A stretch of DNA of 35,483 nt from Arenibacter latericius DSM 15913 (GTDB lineage Bacteria > Bacteroidota > Bacteroidia > Flavobacteriales > Flavobacteriaceae), in the NCBI RefSeq assembly GCF_000424985.1, contig NZ_KE384292.1, positions 772 through 36,254 of the forward strand, written 5' to 3'. The notes under the pieces were generated by a model that saw nothing but the letters and a program-made list of their open reading frames with translations, ran no database searches and was not told the DNA's origin. Shown here piece by piece: positions 8,493 to 16,411 of this stretch (within the stretch, counting starts at the first letter, position 1; the number at the start of each line of letters is the position of its first letter). Made by a program: the position numbers and the translations under genes.

Positions 8493-8506
8493 ACTGTAAT
8501 TACAGT
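8493..8506. promoter_or_regulatory. 14-bp perfect palindrome, candidate operator
   Basis: ACTGTAATTACAGT reads identically on both strands. It lies about 100 bp upstream of the metallophosphatase start at 8392 and 150 bp past the end of the broken GNAT gene, so it is placed to act as an operator for a dimeric repressor or activator. No protein is assigned. Confidence 0.35.
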
Positions 8507-8655
8507 TTGCCGCTGTGCTTATTTGGGAGTATTTGTTGCTTTATCCACTTACTTAAATAATGAAAAACTAAGATTCACTCCGGAGGAAGCATGGCTTGGA
8601 GGGTAGTATGGTGTGATTTAAAGTGGGTGATTTTGGGGTGAGGGTATTTTTCACC

Positions 8656-9097
8656 TCATTTTATGAACTGTATTTTTCTAATTCCTATTTCCGTGTCCCA
8701 TTGTTTTACCTCATGGAAACCCAACTTTTTATATAATGTGATGGCAGGAATATTTTTAATTGCGGTCTCCACTGTAAAATGGTTAGAATCAATATTCTCA
8801 AAAATGAATTCTATTAATTCTTTACCTATCCCACGTCTAAAAAATAATGGATGAACCGCCAAACTATTTATCTCTGTTAGAGTAGTGCTGTGGGTGATCT
8901 CGATAATCCCTGCTAGTTTTTTTTACTAAGTATCCGTAAAAGATAGTACTGCTTTTATGATAGCTTTCAATAGGCCTTTTAAGGGGAGGGAAATATTTTA
9001 GATTTAATAATTTAGCTTCCACTGCATATGATAATTGAAATATGGAATGTATGCTTTTGGCAACTTCCTCCTTTCTGTTCTGCAATCTTTCTATCAT
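8656..9097 (-). pseudogene. GNAT-family N-acetyltransferase, frameshifted
   Basis: Two adjacent frames together encode one GNAT acetyltransferase of about 147 residues. The first frame runs from the ATG at 9097 (MIERLQNRKE) to about GYLVKK. The second continues through SLAVHPLFFRRGIGKEL, which holds the acetyl-CoA pyrophosphate-binding motif (R-R-G-I-G-K), to the end at 8656. The break lies in a run of eight T at 8917-8924. With seven T the protein reads GYLVKKLAGIIEITHST and joins the second frame without a gap. The gene is therefore a recent pseudogene, a sequencing or assembly slip, or a phase-variable gene. Substrate is unknown. All other GNAT landmarks (the NIPAITLYKKLGF motif B helix) are intact. 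Confidence 0.83.
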
Positions 9098-9436
9098 TAT
9101 AGGTAACGTTATTTATTCTGTTTACGCACAAAAGGGGAATATGATAAGGTGAGAGAATAAAATGTAGTCTTCAATGCAACATAATTACAATTCGCTTCCT
9201 AATAAAACTTTTTTAAAATGAGGTTAAATCACCCTGCTCTCCTCTACTGTTATACAAGTTAAGAATAATAACTGCATCCTTTTTACCATAATTAAAATTC
9301 TAAAAGACGGTTGCTTGTTGATTCTGAGGCAAGATTCGACTTTAATATTCACTTATCTCCGTAGAAAATCCCTTGTTTACTCGGTTCAGGTGGAATAGTA
9401 TAAAGTTGTAAGTATATTTGGGGAAAATCTATACCC
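9098..9436. other. Intergenic region between GNAT relic and serine hydrolase
   Basis: No gene or RNA is seen in these 339 bases, which separate two divergently read genes. The only element recognised is a TATATTTG -7-like box at 9413-9420 in front of the serine hydrolase gene. The promoter of the GNAT gene must lie in the left half, but I could not place it. Confidence 0.4.
9413..9420 (+). promoter_or_regulatory. Candidate Bacteroidota -7 box (TAnnTTTG)
   Basis: TATATTTG matches the sigma-ABfr -7 consensus of Bacteroidota exactly and ends 16 bp before the ATG at 9437. No good TTG -33 element is found 19-21 bp upstream, so the promoter is only plausible. If used, the leader would be about 10 nt. 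Confidence 0.35.
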
Positions 9437-10993
9437 ATGACAAATCGTAATTATAATAGCTTTTCGGTAACGCTTGTTGTATTTTTTAGTTTTTTGTTTT
9501 CTAGCATTTTCGCTCAAGAATCCCTACCTGCGAATTTTGATTCTTGGGTAGAGTCTAGCAGACAAGATTGGAAGATTCCTGGAATGGCAGTAGGTATTGT
9601 AAAGGACGGAGAAGTTGTCTTTGCAAAAGGTTTTGGTGAAAAGCGATTGGGAAGCGGGGAGCCGGTAGATGCTAATACTATTTTTAGTATTGCGTCGGTA
9701 AGTAAAAATATGACCGCAGCGGCACTCGGAATTTTGGTGGATGAAGGTAAAATAGGTTGGGATGATAAAATCATTAAACATATTCCATGGTTTCAGCTTA
9801 AAGATCCTTGGGTGACCCAGGAAATTACTATACGCGATGCATTAACGCATCGGGTAGGATTAGGAAGAATATTGGGCAATAGGCTCCAGTTTATGACCGC
9901 TAGTCCACGAGATAGCGTGCTCTACCAAATGCGATATATGGATTTAGAAAAACCTTTCCGTTCGGAGTTTGTCTATAATAATATTATGTATTCTTTAGCA
10001 GGACAGATTATTGAATATACCGACGGACGTACCTGGGATACATTTTTAAAAGAAGCCCTTTTTACTCCGCTAGAGATGAACGCTACAACTACCAGTATCA
10101 CACAGCTGAAAGCAAACGATAATCAAGCCTATCCCCATCAAGAGATCCAAGGAAAGGTAGTGCCCATCTCAAGAAGAAACTGGGATAATACCGGACCTGC
10201 AGGGGGAGTTAACGCTTCGGTAAACGACTTAAATAATTGGATGCTTATGCAACTGGGGACTTCTGGTAGTTTTAAGGATACGACTTTAATTAGTGCAGAG
10301 CAGATGAACGAGATCCATAAGCCACAGATGGTCCGTTCACAGTCTAATGCCATGGCTGCGCAAAGTAGCTATGGCTTTGGGTGGACTATTACCGATTATA
10401 AGGGGAAACGTGTAATTACCCATGGCGGTGCCACAGACGGATTTAACTCGGCCATGTACCTAATGCCAGAATTGGACCTGGGTATTATTGTAGTAGGGAA
10501 TACTTTTAATAGTTTGGGGAATGCTGTGGCATATCAGGTTATGGATGCTTACTTAGGAGAGAACAAGGTAGATTGGAACCAACGCTACTTACAAGGATAT
10601 AAGAGGTCTTATGAGCGTGCTTCCGCAGCTCGTGAAGAAATCCATAAAGCCAGAATTAAGAAAACAAAACCTAGTTTGGATTTAGATGCTTATTTAGGCG
10701 TGTACCAATCGGCCGGATACGGAAAGATAGAGGTGAAAAAAGACGGGAAAGATTTAGTGCTTCGTTTTTGGGATTCAGATAACTTGGAAGCAAGGCTAGA
10801 ACACTGGCATTACGATACTTTTAGGGCCATTTGGAAAAATCCTGCCCAACGCGAAGAGTTTATGCAATTTCATTTGAATAAAGAAGGAAAGGTAGCTGTG
10901 TTGGAATTTGAATTTGCCCTACGACCCTTGTTGTTGCAAGTAGGGGCATATCCCTCTAACTATACCCATACAGAGCGATTTATTAAACAATAG
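9437..10993 (+). CDS. Exported serine hydrolase, class C beta-lactamase family
   Basis: This is a penicillin-binding-protein/AmpC-type serine hydrolase with a signal peptide (residues 1-26, ending SSIFAQ). It is probably periplasmic. The three active-site motifs are intact: S87-V-S-K90 (nucleophile and general base), Y180-N-N182, and H329-G-G331. The lactamase-fold domain covers about 35-390. A C-terminal domain at about 415-515 resembles DUF3471, a lipocalin-like add-on common in Bacteroidota homologues. Length (518) is typical of this two-domain form. Family members include D-aminopeptidases, esterases and beta-lactamases, so antibiotic hydrolysis should not be assumed. It stands alone, convergent with the CBM9-like gene, with a strong hairpin between them. 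Confidence 0.92.
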   Translation: MTNRNYNSFSVTLVVFFSFLFSSIFAQESLPANFDSWVESSRQDWKIPGMAVGIVKDGEVVFAKGFGEKRLGSGEPVDANTIFSIASVSKNMTAAALGILVDEGKIGWDDKIIKHIPWFQLKDPWVTQEITIRDALTHRVGLGRILGNRLQFMTASPRDSVLYQMRYMDLEKPFRSEFVYNNIMYSLAGQIIEYTDGRTWDTFLKEALFTPLEMNATTTSITQLKANDNQAYPHQEIQGKVVPISRRNWDNTGPAGGVNASVNDLNNWMLMQLGTSGSFKDTTLISAEQMNEIHKPQMVRSQSNAMAAQSSYGFGWTITDYKGKRVITHGGATDGFNSAMYLMPELDLGIIVVGNTFNSLGNAVAYQVMDAYLGENKVDWNQRYLQGYKRSYERASAAREEIHKARIKKTKPSLDLDAYLGVYQSAGYGKIEVKKDGKDLVLRFWDSDNLEARLEHWHYDTFRAIWKNPAQREEFMQFHLNKEGKVAVLEFEFALRPLLLQVGAYPSNYTHTERFIKQ

Positions 10994-11106
10994 GGTAGGG
11001 AATGGGGTGTTGATTTTAAATTTTCACCCTTACTTTAAAAAATAGTGGGCGGTATTTGGTTACTTTAGAGGTTAACGTTGTGTGATTTTTCTCATTCCTT
11101 GTTTGC

Positions 11107-11140
11107 CTGTTAAGGCATGATAGGAGTAATGCTTTAACGG
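11107..11140. terminator. Long hairpin between convergent genes
   Basis: GTTAAGGCAT at 11109-11118 pairs with ATGCTTTAAC at 11129-11138 through one G-T wobble. The stem can extend by two more pairs, giving up to 12 bp with a 10-nt loop. It sits between the convergent serine hydrolase and CBM9-like genes. No T-run follows on either strand, so it is not a classical intrinsic terminator. Confidence 0.4.
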
Positions 11141-11151
11141 TGCAGCCCCCT

Positions 11152-11961
11152 TTAATCAACAAATTTAATTTTACTCCATTTTTCAGGTAGATGGGCATCG
11201 TAAGCGCCATGACTATTTAAAACCATAGCAGGGTGCGGTTGCACTGCTTTGCCACCAACTACCAATTTTTGAAATCGGCCTAAAAACATTTTCCAAATGT
11301 CCCCACTAGTGGGAGGTAAGCTTCTACCATTGGCCAACCACTCCAAACTGCTCCAAGGAATAGCAACTTCTAAGTGCCAACCTTTATCTACATTTTTATT
11401 ATCATTTAAAACGCCATCTACATGTACTGCTGTTTTTAAGTTGGGTAAATTGTAATTGGTAAAGGCCCATCGAATTCCCCTAGGATGGGTTCCCTTCCAA
11501 AAAGATTCACCCTCACGGTCATAATTTCCTCCAAAGGTATACGCTTCGGTTTGATGGACGTCAAATTGCGGAATATCAAACTTGCCCCCTTTTTTATAAG
11601 CATCCTTCCATATAAAAAAGACTTCATAAATAGTATTGGCAGCATTTACCTCTAATTCATAATAACAGTCCCCACCGTCTATAATGATTTCTAAATCATT
11701 TTCTAAAAAAACAATGCTACCTTTCTCTGTTAGTTTGGCCTCTACAAAAGGTTCCTCTGCCTCAAAGGCAATATAAAGATGGGTGTTGTTCCATAATATG
11801 GCTACTTGTGTATTATACATTCCTGGATCGCCTGTTACTAAGTCTACAAAGCGCTTACTCCAATTAGCGTTTTTCCAAATTGGTTTCTTGGTATTGCCGT
11901 CTACCTTTATGGAACTCGATATCTTTTTAGCAGTATAATCTGTACTTGTAGTTTTATCCAT
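11152..11961 (-). CDS. Carbohydrate-binding family 9-like (CBM9/DOMON-type) protein
   Basis: This is a beta-sandwich domain protein of 269 residues resembling CBM9-like proteins of Bacteroidota. Landmarks are the opening IKVDGNTKKPIWKNANWS, the strand ILWNNTHLYIAFEAEEP, the acidic block ENDLEIIIDGG, and the closing block GDIWKMFLGRF followed by PHPAMVLNSHGAYDAHLPEKW. Homologues usually bind sugars or are fused to surface enzymes. This protein has no signal peptide or lipobox, so as annotated it would be cytoplasmic, which is odd for the family. The start was set at ATG 11961 rather than the in-frame TTG at 11967. Upstream lies a non-coding gap with no exported extension in frame that I can see. 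No catalytic residues are recognised. Confidence 0.8.
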   Translation of the reverse strand: MDKTTSTDYTAKKISSSIKVDGNTKKPIWKNANWSKRFVDLVTGDPGMYNTQVAILWNNTHLYIAFEAEEPFVEAKLTEKGSIVFLENDLEIIIDGGDCYYELEVNAANTIYEVFFIWKDAYKKGGKFDIPQFDVHQTEAYTFGGNYDREGESFWKGTHPRGIRWAFTNYNLPNLKTAVHVDGVLNDNKNVDKGWHLEVAIPWSSLEWLANGRSLPPTSGDIWKMFLGRFQKLVVGGKAVQPHPAMVLNSHGAYDAHLPEKWSKIKFVD

Positions 11962-12391
11962 TTTCAATTCTTTATAGCGGTTAAATGTTTAGGTAGGAAA
12001 TGTTCTCGGCAGTCAAACAATTTTTCACTGCCAAGGAAATAGTTAAATAACTCCTATTTTGATGATAATCAATGTATTGACGATGTTTAATTAAGGTTTC
12101 TAATTCCTATTTAGGTTTTGCTGACTAAACTTTTATCGTTCACTCCAAAATCTAGTAAGATATGAAAAGTAAATCTATATTGACTGGAATAAACAAGCCA
12201 TAAAAACTGGGAAAGATTATAAGCACTCTGGTTATAGACATGTATGCGCCTATTAATGTTCCTTTATAAGATTATAGCCTAAGCTATTTTAATCGGTCTA
12301 GATGCAAACAGAAATTGGGTGTTGTGCTATAAGATTTTTCCATCTATGAAGTCCACAGCATCCTATCATTTTATCCACCTTGCAATAATAT
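11962..12391. other. Non-coding gap between CBM9-like and ADPRM-like genes
   Basis: No gene or RNA is seen in these 430 bases. A 6-bp inverted repeat, GGCAGT at 12008-12013 and ACTGCC at 12027-12032, lies about 45 bp upstream of the CBM9-like start and could be a regulatory site or leader hairpin. Both flanking genes are read leftwards, so the region holds the 3' end of one transcript and the promoter of the other. No consensus promoter or terminator was found. Confidence 0.35.
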
Positions 12392-13315
12392 CTACTGTCC
12401 GCTGTTCTGTAATTTTATGATGCGACTGGTTTCACGCCCGTAACCAATAATTTCTAATAATTCTGGAGATACTTTTACCACACCATAGGAATTCTCCTCA
12501 GTATCTACCATGCCTTTCATAGTAATATAATGGATGCCATTTTTTTCGCCGTAATTTCCTTCATGATTATGCCCATTTATGTAGGCTTTTACATTAGGGT
12601 AGCTTTCTAGTGTTTCAATAACTTCATCTGCATTCCATAGATTATGGATGTTTTCTGGATACACTGGAAAATGACAGTATAGTACTACCTTCTCCTTGTT
12701 GTTTAAGGACTTATCTAAGACATCTCTAAGCCATTGCATCTGCGTGGGACCTATGGCTCCATTCCAAAAGGGGGAATCGGCATGGTTTTCTACATAGTAA
12801 TTGGCGGCATTAAGATGGGCTTCGCTATCCTCTGGATAGGCGTGTAAACTTATGTCATTTCCATCCAACACTATAAATCGCCAATCTTCCACTTTAAAAT
12901 CATAGTAGGGGGAGGGCATGTCCATCTTTTTATAGACTTCTGCTTTTTCATCATCTTCCACAGAATAATCATGATTCCCCAGTACATGGTATTTTGGCAT
13001 GTTTAACCTATTATAGATGGGGGTTACAACATTAAAACTTTCCCAATCCTTATCAATAAAATCACCCAGGTGTATGGTGTAAGCTAAATCCATAGTGTTA
13101 AAATGCGTTACACACTCCTCTAGCTTCTGCTCCGATTTGGCATATTTTCTTATTCCCGTTCCTTGCTCATTGCAGTACTGGCAGTCTGCGATTACGCCTA
13201 TGGAGAACTGGGTCTTGTTGGTATTAGACATGGTACTTGTGTTTTGTTGACTGTAACCCACATGAAAAGTCAGCTGTGAAAATAGCAATATCCCTAAGAA
13301 TTTTCTTCCTATCAT
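12392..13315 (-). CDS. Exported ADPRM-like metallophosphoesterase
   Basis: This is a calcineurin-like phosphoesterase of 307 residues with a signal peptide (1-22, ending GYSQQ). It resembles the manganese-dependent ADP-ribose/CDP-alcohol diphosphatase (ADPRM) branch: the first motif is D44-x-Q46 (VIADCQY) instead of DxH, followed by RKYAKSEQKLEECV, G84-D85, G113-N114-H115-D116, H215 (YCHFPVYP) and G248-H249-N250-H251. The stretch after GHNHEGNY (NGIHYITMKGMV) also fits that branch. Known enzymes split ADP-ribose, CDP-choline or related diphosphates. An exported form suggests scavenging of extracellular nucleotides or lipid-head precursors (inference). The gene is flanked by non-coding DNA with no operon partner. 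The ATG at 13315 gives a complete signal peptide. Confidence 0.87.
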   Translation of the reverse strand: MIGRKFLGILLFSQLTFHVGYSQQNTSTMSNTNKTQFSIGVIADCQYCNEQGTGIRKYAKSEQKLEECVTHFNTMDLAYTIHLGDFIDKDWESFNVVTPIYNRLNMPKYHVLGNHDYSVEDDEKAEVYKKMDMPSPYYDFKVEDWRFIVLDGNDISLHAYPEDSEAHLNAANYYVENHADSPFWNGAIGPTQMQWLRDVLDKSLNNKEKVVLYCHFPVYPENIHNLWNADEVIETLESYPNVKAYINGHNHEGNYGEKNGIHYITMKGMVDTEENSYGVVKVSPELLEIIGYGRETSRIIKLQNSGQ

Positions 13316-13520
13316 AATTCCTAAACTTTTATTGCGCTTTTAGTCCCCTGGTTCTTGAGATGGTTTCTGTGGAATAGCGAACTGAAATATATTTATTCTT
13401 TTACAGAAACTGACAGGTTAGATTACCGCTAACTGAAGCTTTGCAAGGGTACCATAGGCTTAAAACAAACCTACTTTAAATAAGTTGAAAAATAAAACCA
13501 ATACCTAAAAATACTTAATG

Positions 13521-14222
13521 TTAATGGCATTCTATGGCACTAGATACGGTCTCCGTAATGGGGGCAGGAGAAATATAGGGTATTCCTAGTCCCATTCCTC
13601 TCAATATAAACAGGAGTCCTATTATCACTACAAATACAGGTATCAACCGCTGTACAGATTGTTTGGCCTTGCCTTTTAGCATACTACCAAAATATACGGC
13701 GGTGGTCATTAAGGGAATGGTTCCCAAACCAAATAACATCATAAAAAGAGCACCTAGCCAAGGGTTTGCAGTGGCAATACTAGCAAATACGGCCATGTAA
13801 ACAAGACCACAGGGTAAAAAACCATTTAAGAAGCCAATGGTTAGGAAAGTATCTGGACTTTTCTTTTTTAGCTCCTTGCCCATTTGACTTTTTAACTTAG
13901 ACAAGAGTCCATAGATAGGCTTGGAGAAATTATATTTATTAAAGGTTTTATAAGGAATAAGAACTATTACAATCATTACAACCCCTATGATGATAGAGAG
14001 CTTTTGCTGTAATCCAAAAACATAAAGGCCTTTTCCTAAAAAGCCAAATACTAACCCTATAATCCCGTAAGCAGTTAATCTTCCAAAATGGTAGAGAAAT
14101 ACTTGCAACAGTTTTTTTCCAGGCTTCTTGTGATCTACAGGTAGCATAAAAGCAATGGGTCCACACATGCCTACGCAGTGAAAACTTCCCATTAATCCTA
14201 ATAATACAGCAGTTGCCAGCAT
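13521..14222 (-). CDS. DsbD_2/TauE-SafE-like membrane protein of the cbb3 cluster
   Basis: This 233-residue integral membrane protein has about six hydrophobic helices and two cysteine motifs typical of the DsbD_2 (urease accessory UreH-like, 'sulfite exporter TauE/SafE') family. They are FHCVGMCGP at about residues 15-23 and LPCGLVYM at about 142-149. In Bacteroidota it is often the last gene of cbb3 oxidase clusters, where it is presumed to help copper or thiol handling during oxidase assembly (context inference). The C-terminus ends in IECH. It is 37 bp after fixH on the same strand, in one apparent operon. The 'sulfite exporter' label is a family name only; no sulfite transport is implied. 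No clear terminator follows. Confidence 0.88.
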   Translation of the reverse strand: MLATAVLLGLMGSFHCVGMCGPIAFMLPVDHKKPGKKLLQVFLYHFGRLTAYGIIGLVFGFLGKGLYVFGLQQKLSIIIGVVMIVIVLIPYKTFNKYNFSKPIYGLLSKLKSQMGKELKKKSPDTFLTIGFLNGFLPCGLVYMAVFASIATANPWLGALFMMLFGLGTIPLMTTAVYFGSMLKGKAKQSVQRLIPVFVVIIGLLFILRGMGLGIPYISPAPITETVSSAIECH

Positions 14223-14259
14223 GGTTTATCTTTTAGATAGTAGATAAATTAGAAATAGG

Positions 14260-14706
14260 TTAGTAGGTAATCTTGTCCTTAAACATATAGGCTTGCCCAT
14301 TATGCTCCCAAGCCACTTTAATATTCCAGCGACCCGCTACTAAACGATTGTTAGGGATCAGCAGGTTGTTGTTTGATAAAGTAATAGGTAAATCAAAATC
14401 CAGCTGCTTGTTAGAGAGTCTGTATAGCGACACTGTTCCTGTTATTTTTTCTTGGTCTAAATCCTTTGGAAACTCCAACTGCAATCCTGCTGGTGTGCTT
14501 ACTAGTTTTAGATCCACATTATTTTTATGCGAATTTATTTCAGCATCCAATTCCTCTTGAAAGCCCATCTCTGCCTGATAGTAATCCTCACGAACAAGAT
14601 CATGATTGGTCCTGTCGTCCATTAACATGCTAACCACAAAAAATAGGATGAAACTTATAAACCCTATAAATGCTAATACTATTCCAGTTCCCCAATTAAT
14701 TTTCAT
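14260..14706 (-). CDS. FixH-family protein (CcoH-like)
   Basis: This 148-residue protein has one N-terminal membrane helix (about 5-28, GTGIVLAFIGFISFILFFVVSM) and a periplasmic beta-rich domain (about 55-148). FixH/CcoH proteins aid maturation or stability of the cbb3 oxidase. The HNDLVREDYYQAEMGFQEELD-like segment after the helix is characteristic of the Bacteroidota form. It lies 83 bp after ccoG and 37 bp before the DsbD_2-like gene. A 6-bp hairpin (ACCTCC 14725-14730 with GGAGGT 14740-14745) occupies the leader, 19-39 nt before the ATG. Family assignment rests mostly on size, topology and position. Confidence 0.85.
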   Translation of the reverse strand: MKINWGTGIVLAFIGFISFILFFVVSMLMDDRTNHDLVREDYYQAEMGFQEELDAEINSHKNNVDLKLVSTPAGLQLEFPKDLDQEKITGTVSLYRLSNKQLDFDLPITLSNNNLLIPNNRLVAGRWNIKVAWEHNGQAYMFKDKITY

Positions 14707-14789
14707 ATCCTCTTTTTAAGTTGTACCTCCAAATAGTTGGGAGGTCCTTTTATAAAATGGTTCTTTTAAACACAGTAACCTTAATTATC

Positions 14790-16208
14790 CTACCTGTAAC
14801 TTCTTGGAGCCATAAATCTTGCTGAGGTAGTCTCAATTTGTTCTTCCCCGCTAAATACCCCAATTTTCACGGTGTTTTTATCGCCATCTAATGCGGCATT
14901 GTTTATTTCTATAAATAAGGTTCCTTCAGTTAGCTCCTGAGCAGGAACAGTAAAATTATCATTTCTAACCAGTGATATGGTGCCTTTATGAGACAATAAC
15001 TTAAAGGTAACATTTGGGATGTCTCTAGTTGTTTTATTGACCACCTTAAAGGTGTATACATTACTAATGATGTTGCCCTCCTTATGCTCATACAACTGTC
15101 CGGGTAATCGCAAAATATTGGCCTCTAAGTCATTCCTCAAAAATAACATTCCAATCAATAAGCCGGTAAGAATCACTAATACAGCAGTATACCCTTTGAG
15201 TCGGGGGGTGAACTTAAATTTGGCCTTTTTCTCAATATTATCCTCACTAGCATATCGTATAAGGCCTTTAGGGAGGTTTACCTTTTCCATTATCTCGTCA
15301 CAGGCATCAATACAGGCAGTACAGTTAATACACTCTAATTGAGTCCCATTTCTGATATCTATCCCGGTAGGGCAAACGTTAACGCATTGGAAACAATCTA
15401 TACAGTCTCCATGACCCATTGCTGCACGATCTTCACCTTTTCTAAATTTTTTTCTTCCCTTCTCTGCTTCACCACGTTTATGGTCATAGGCGACAACAAT
15501 GGATTTGTTGTCTAGTAAAGCTCCTTGCATACGGCCATAAGGACAGGCAATAATACAGACCTGCTCCCTAAACCAAGCAAAAATAAAATAAAATACTCCT
15601 GTAAAAATTAAAAGAGAGAGCATAGTACTCAGGTGTTCCAATGGGCCGTCTGCGATATACTGAATTAGCCTATCGCTGCCTATTAAATAAGCAAGGAATA
15701 CGTTGGCAATAATAAAGGAGATGATGAAAAAGATAATCCACTTAAGAACACGTTTTCTTATTTTCTCAGCATTCCACTCTTGCCTATCTAAACGTATTTG
15801 TGCGCCTCGGTCCCCATCTATCCAGTATTCTATTCTCCTGAATACCATTTCCATAAAAATAGTTTGGGGGCATATCCAACCACAGAAAATACGACCAAAG
15901 GCAACGGTAAACAGGGCAATAAATACCACCCCTATAATCATTGAAATTACAAAAAGATAAAAATCTTGAGGCCAGAATGGGAAGCCAAAAATATTAAACC
16001 TTCTCTCTAGAATATTGAACATTAAAAACTGGTTCCCATTAATTTTTATAAATGGGGCCAATAAAAAGAATGTTAAGAGCACATAACTTACATATTTTCG
16101 GTATTTATAAAAGCGACCATTTGGCTTTTTGGGAAATACCCACGCTCTTTTTCCTTCTTCATTAATTGTTCCTATGGAATCCCTAAAGTTATTTTGCTCC
16201 TGTGCCAT
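14790..16208 (-). CDS. ccoG: Cytochrome c oxidase accessory protein CcoG (FixG/RdxA)
   Basis: This is a membrane-bound polyferredoxin needed for cbb3 oxidase assembly; in other bacteria it reduces copper for the CcoN centre. It has 472 residues. Membrane helices are at about 40-58, 83-108, 156-175, 193-212 and 338-358. The motif CGWICPQTIFMEM is at about 128-140 and CIIACPYGRMQGALLD at about 218-233. Two ferredoxin-type clusters follow, CIDCFQCVNVCPTG and CINCTACIDACDEI (about 268-306), each with the CxxCxxC...C pattern. The C-terminal periplasmic part (about 370-472) is an IgG-like domain. The ATG at 16208 is well placed. It follows ccoP after 203 bp, so it may also have its own promoter. 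Confidence 0.95.
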   Translation of the reverse strand: MAQEQNNFRDSIGTINEEGKRAWVFPKKPNGRFYKYRKYVSYVLLTFFLLAPFIKINGNQFLMFNILERRFNIFGFPFWPQDFYLFVISMIIGVVFIALFTVAFGRIFCGWICPQTIFMEMVFRRIEYWIDGDRGAQIRLDRQEWNAEKIRKRVLKWIIFFIISFIIANVFLAYLIGSDRLIQYIADGPLEHLSTMLSLLIFTGVFYFIFAWFREQVCIIACPYGRMQGALLDNKSIVVAYDHKRGEAEKGRKKFRKGEDRAAMGHGDCIDCFQCVNVCPTGIDIRNGTQLECINCTACIDACDEIMEKVNLPKGLIRYASEDNIEKKAKFKFTPRLKGYTAVLVILTGLLIGMLFLRNDLEANILRLPGQLYEHKEGNIISNVYTFKVVNKTTRDIPNVTFKLLSHKGTISLVRNDNFTVPAQELTEGTLFIEINNAALDGDKNTVKIGVFSGEEQIETTSARFMAPRSYR

Positions 16209-16291
16209 CTTTGTAATTCTGTATTATAATAGTGGATATTTGTTGCAATTTGGTTTTAAAAATTACTCTTAATACTTCATTGCAAATCCAA

Positions 16292-16366
16292 CTAGAACAA
16301 GTGATGAGTATAGTTTTGTACCTTTTAACCCTGTTCTAGACCTACCCAATTACTACTATTGTAGTA
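16292..16366. repeat. Inverted repeats in the ccoP-ccoG spacer
   Basis: An 8-bp inverted repeat, CTAGAACA at 16292-16299 and TGTTCTAG at 16332-16339, is followed by a compact dyad TACTAC/GTAGTA at 16351-16366 (4-nt loop). The 203-bp spacer is long for this operon. These could be regulatory sites for ccoG or a processing hairpin after ccoP. Confidence 0.3.
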
Positions 16367-16411
16367 CTATTATATTTGTACTTAGCACCATACTAAAGGT
16401 TGGTACTGTAA

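Noticed and set aside
8663-8854. Plus-strand open frame inside the GNAT gene
   Set aside because: It is antisense to the conserved acetyl-CoA-binding part of the GNAT protein, which explains the open frame.
9437-10993. Antibiotic-resistance beta-lactamase
   Set aside because: The SxxK, YxN and HGG motifs define the wider serine hydrolase family; the C-terminal DUF3471-like domain and the context favour a peptidase or esterase.
13521-14222. Sulfite exporter
   Set aside because: The TauE/SafE label is only a family name; the cysteine motifs and the place in the cbb3 cluster favour an assembly role.
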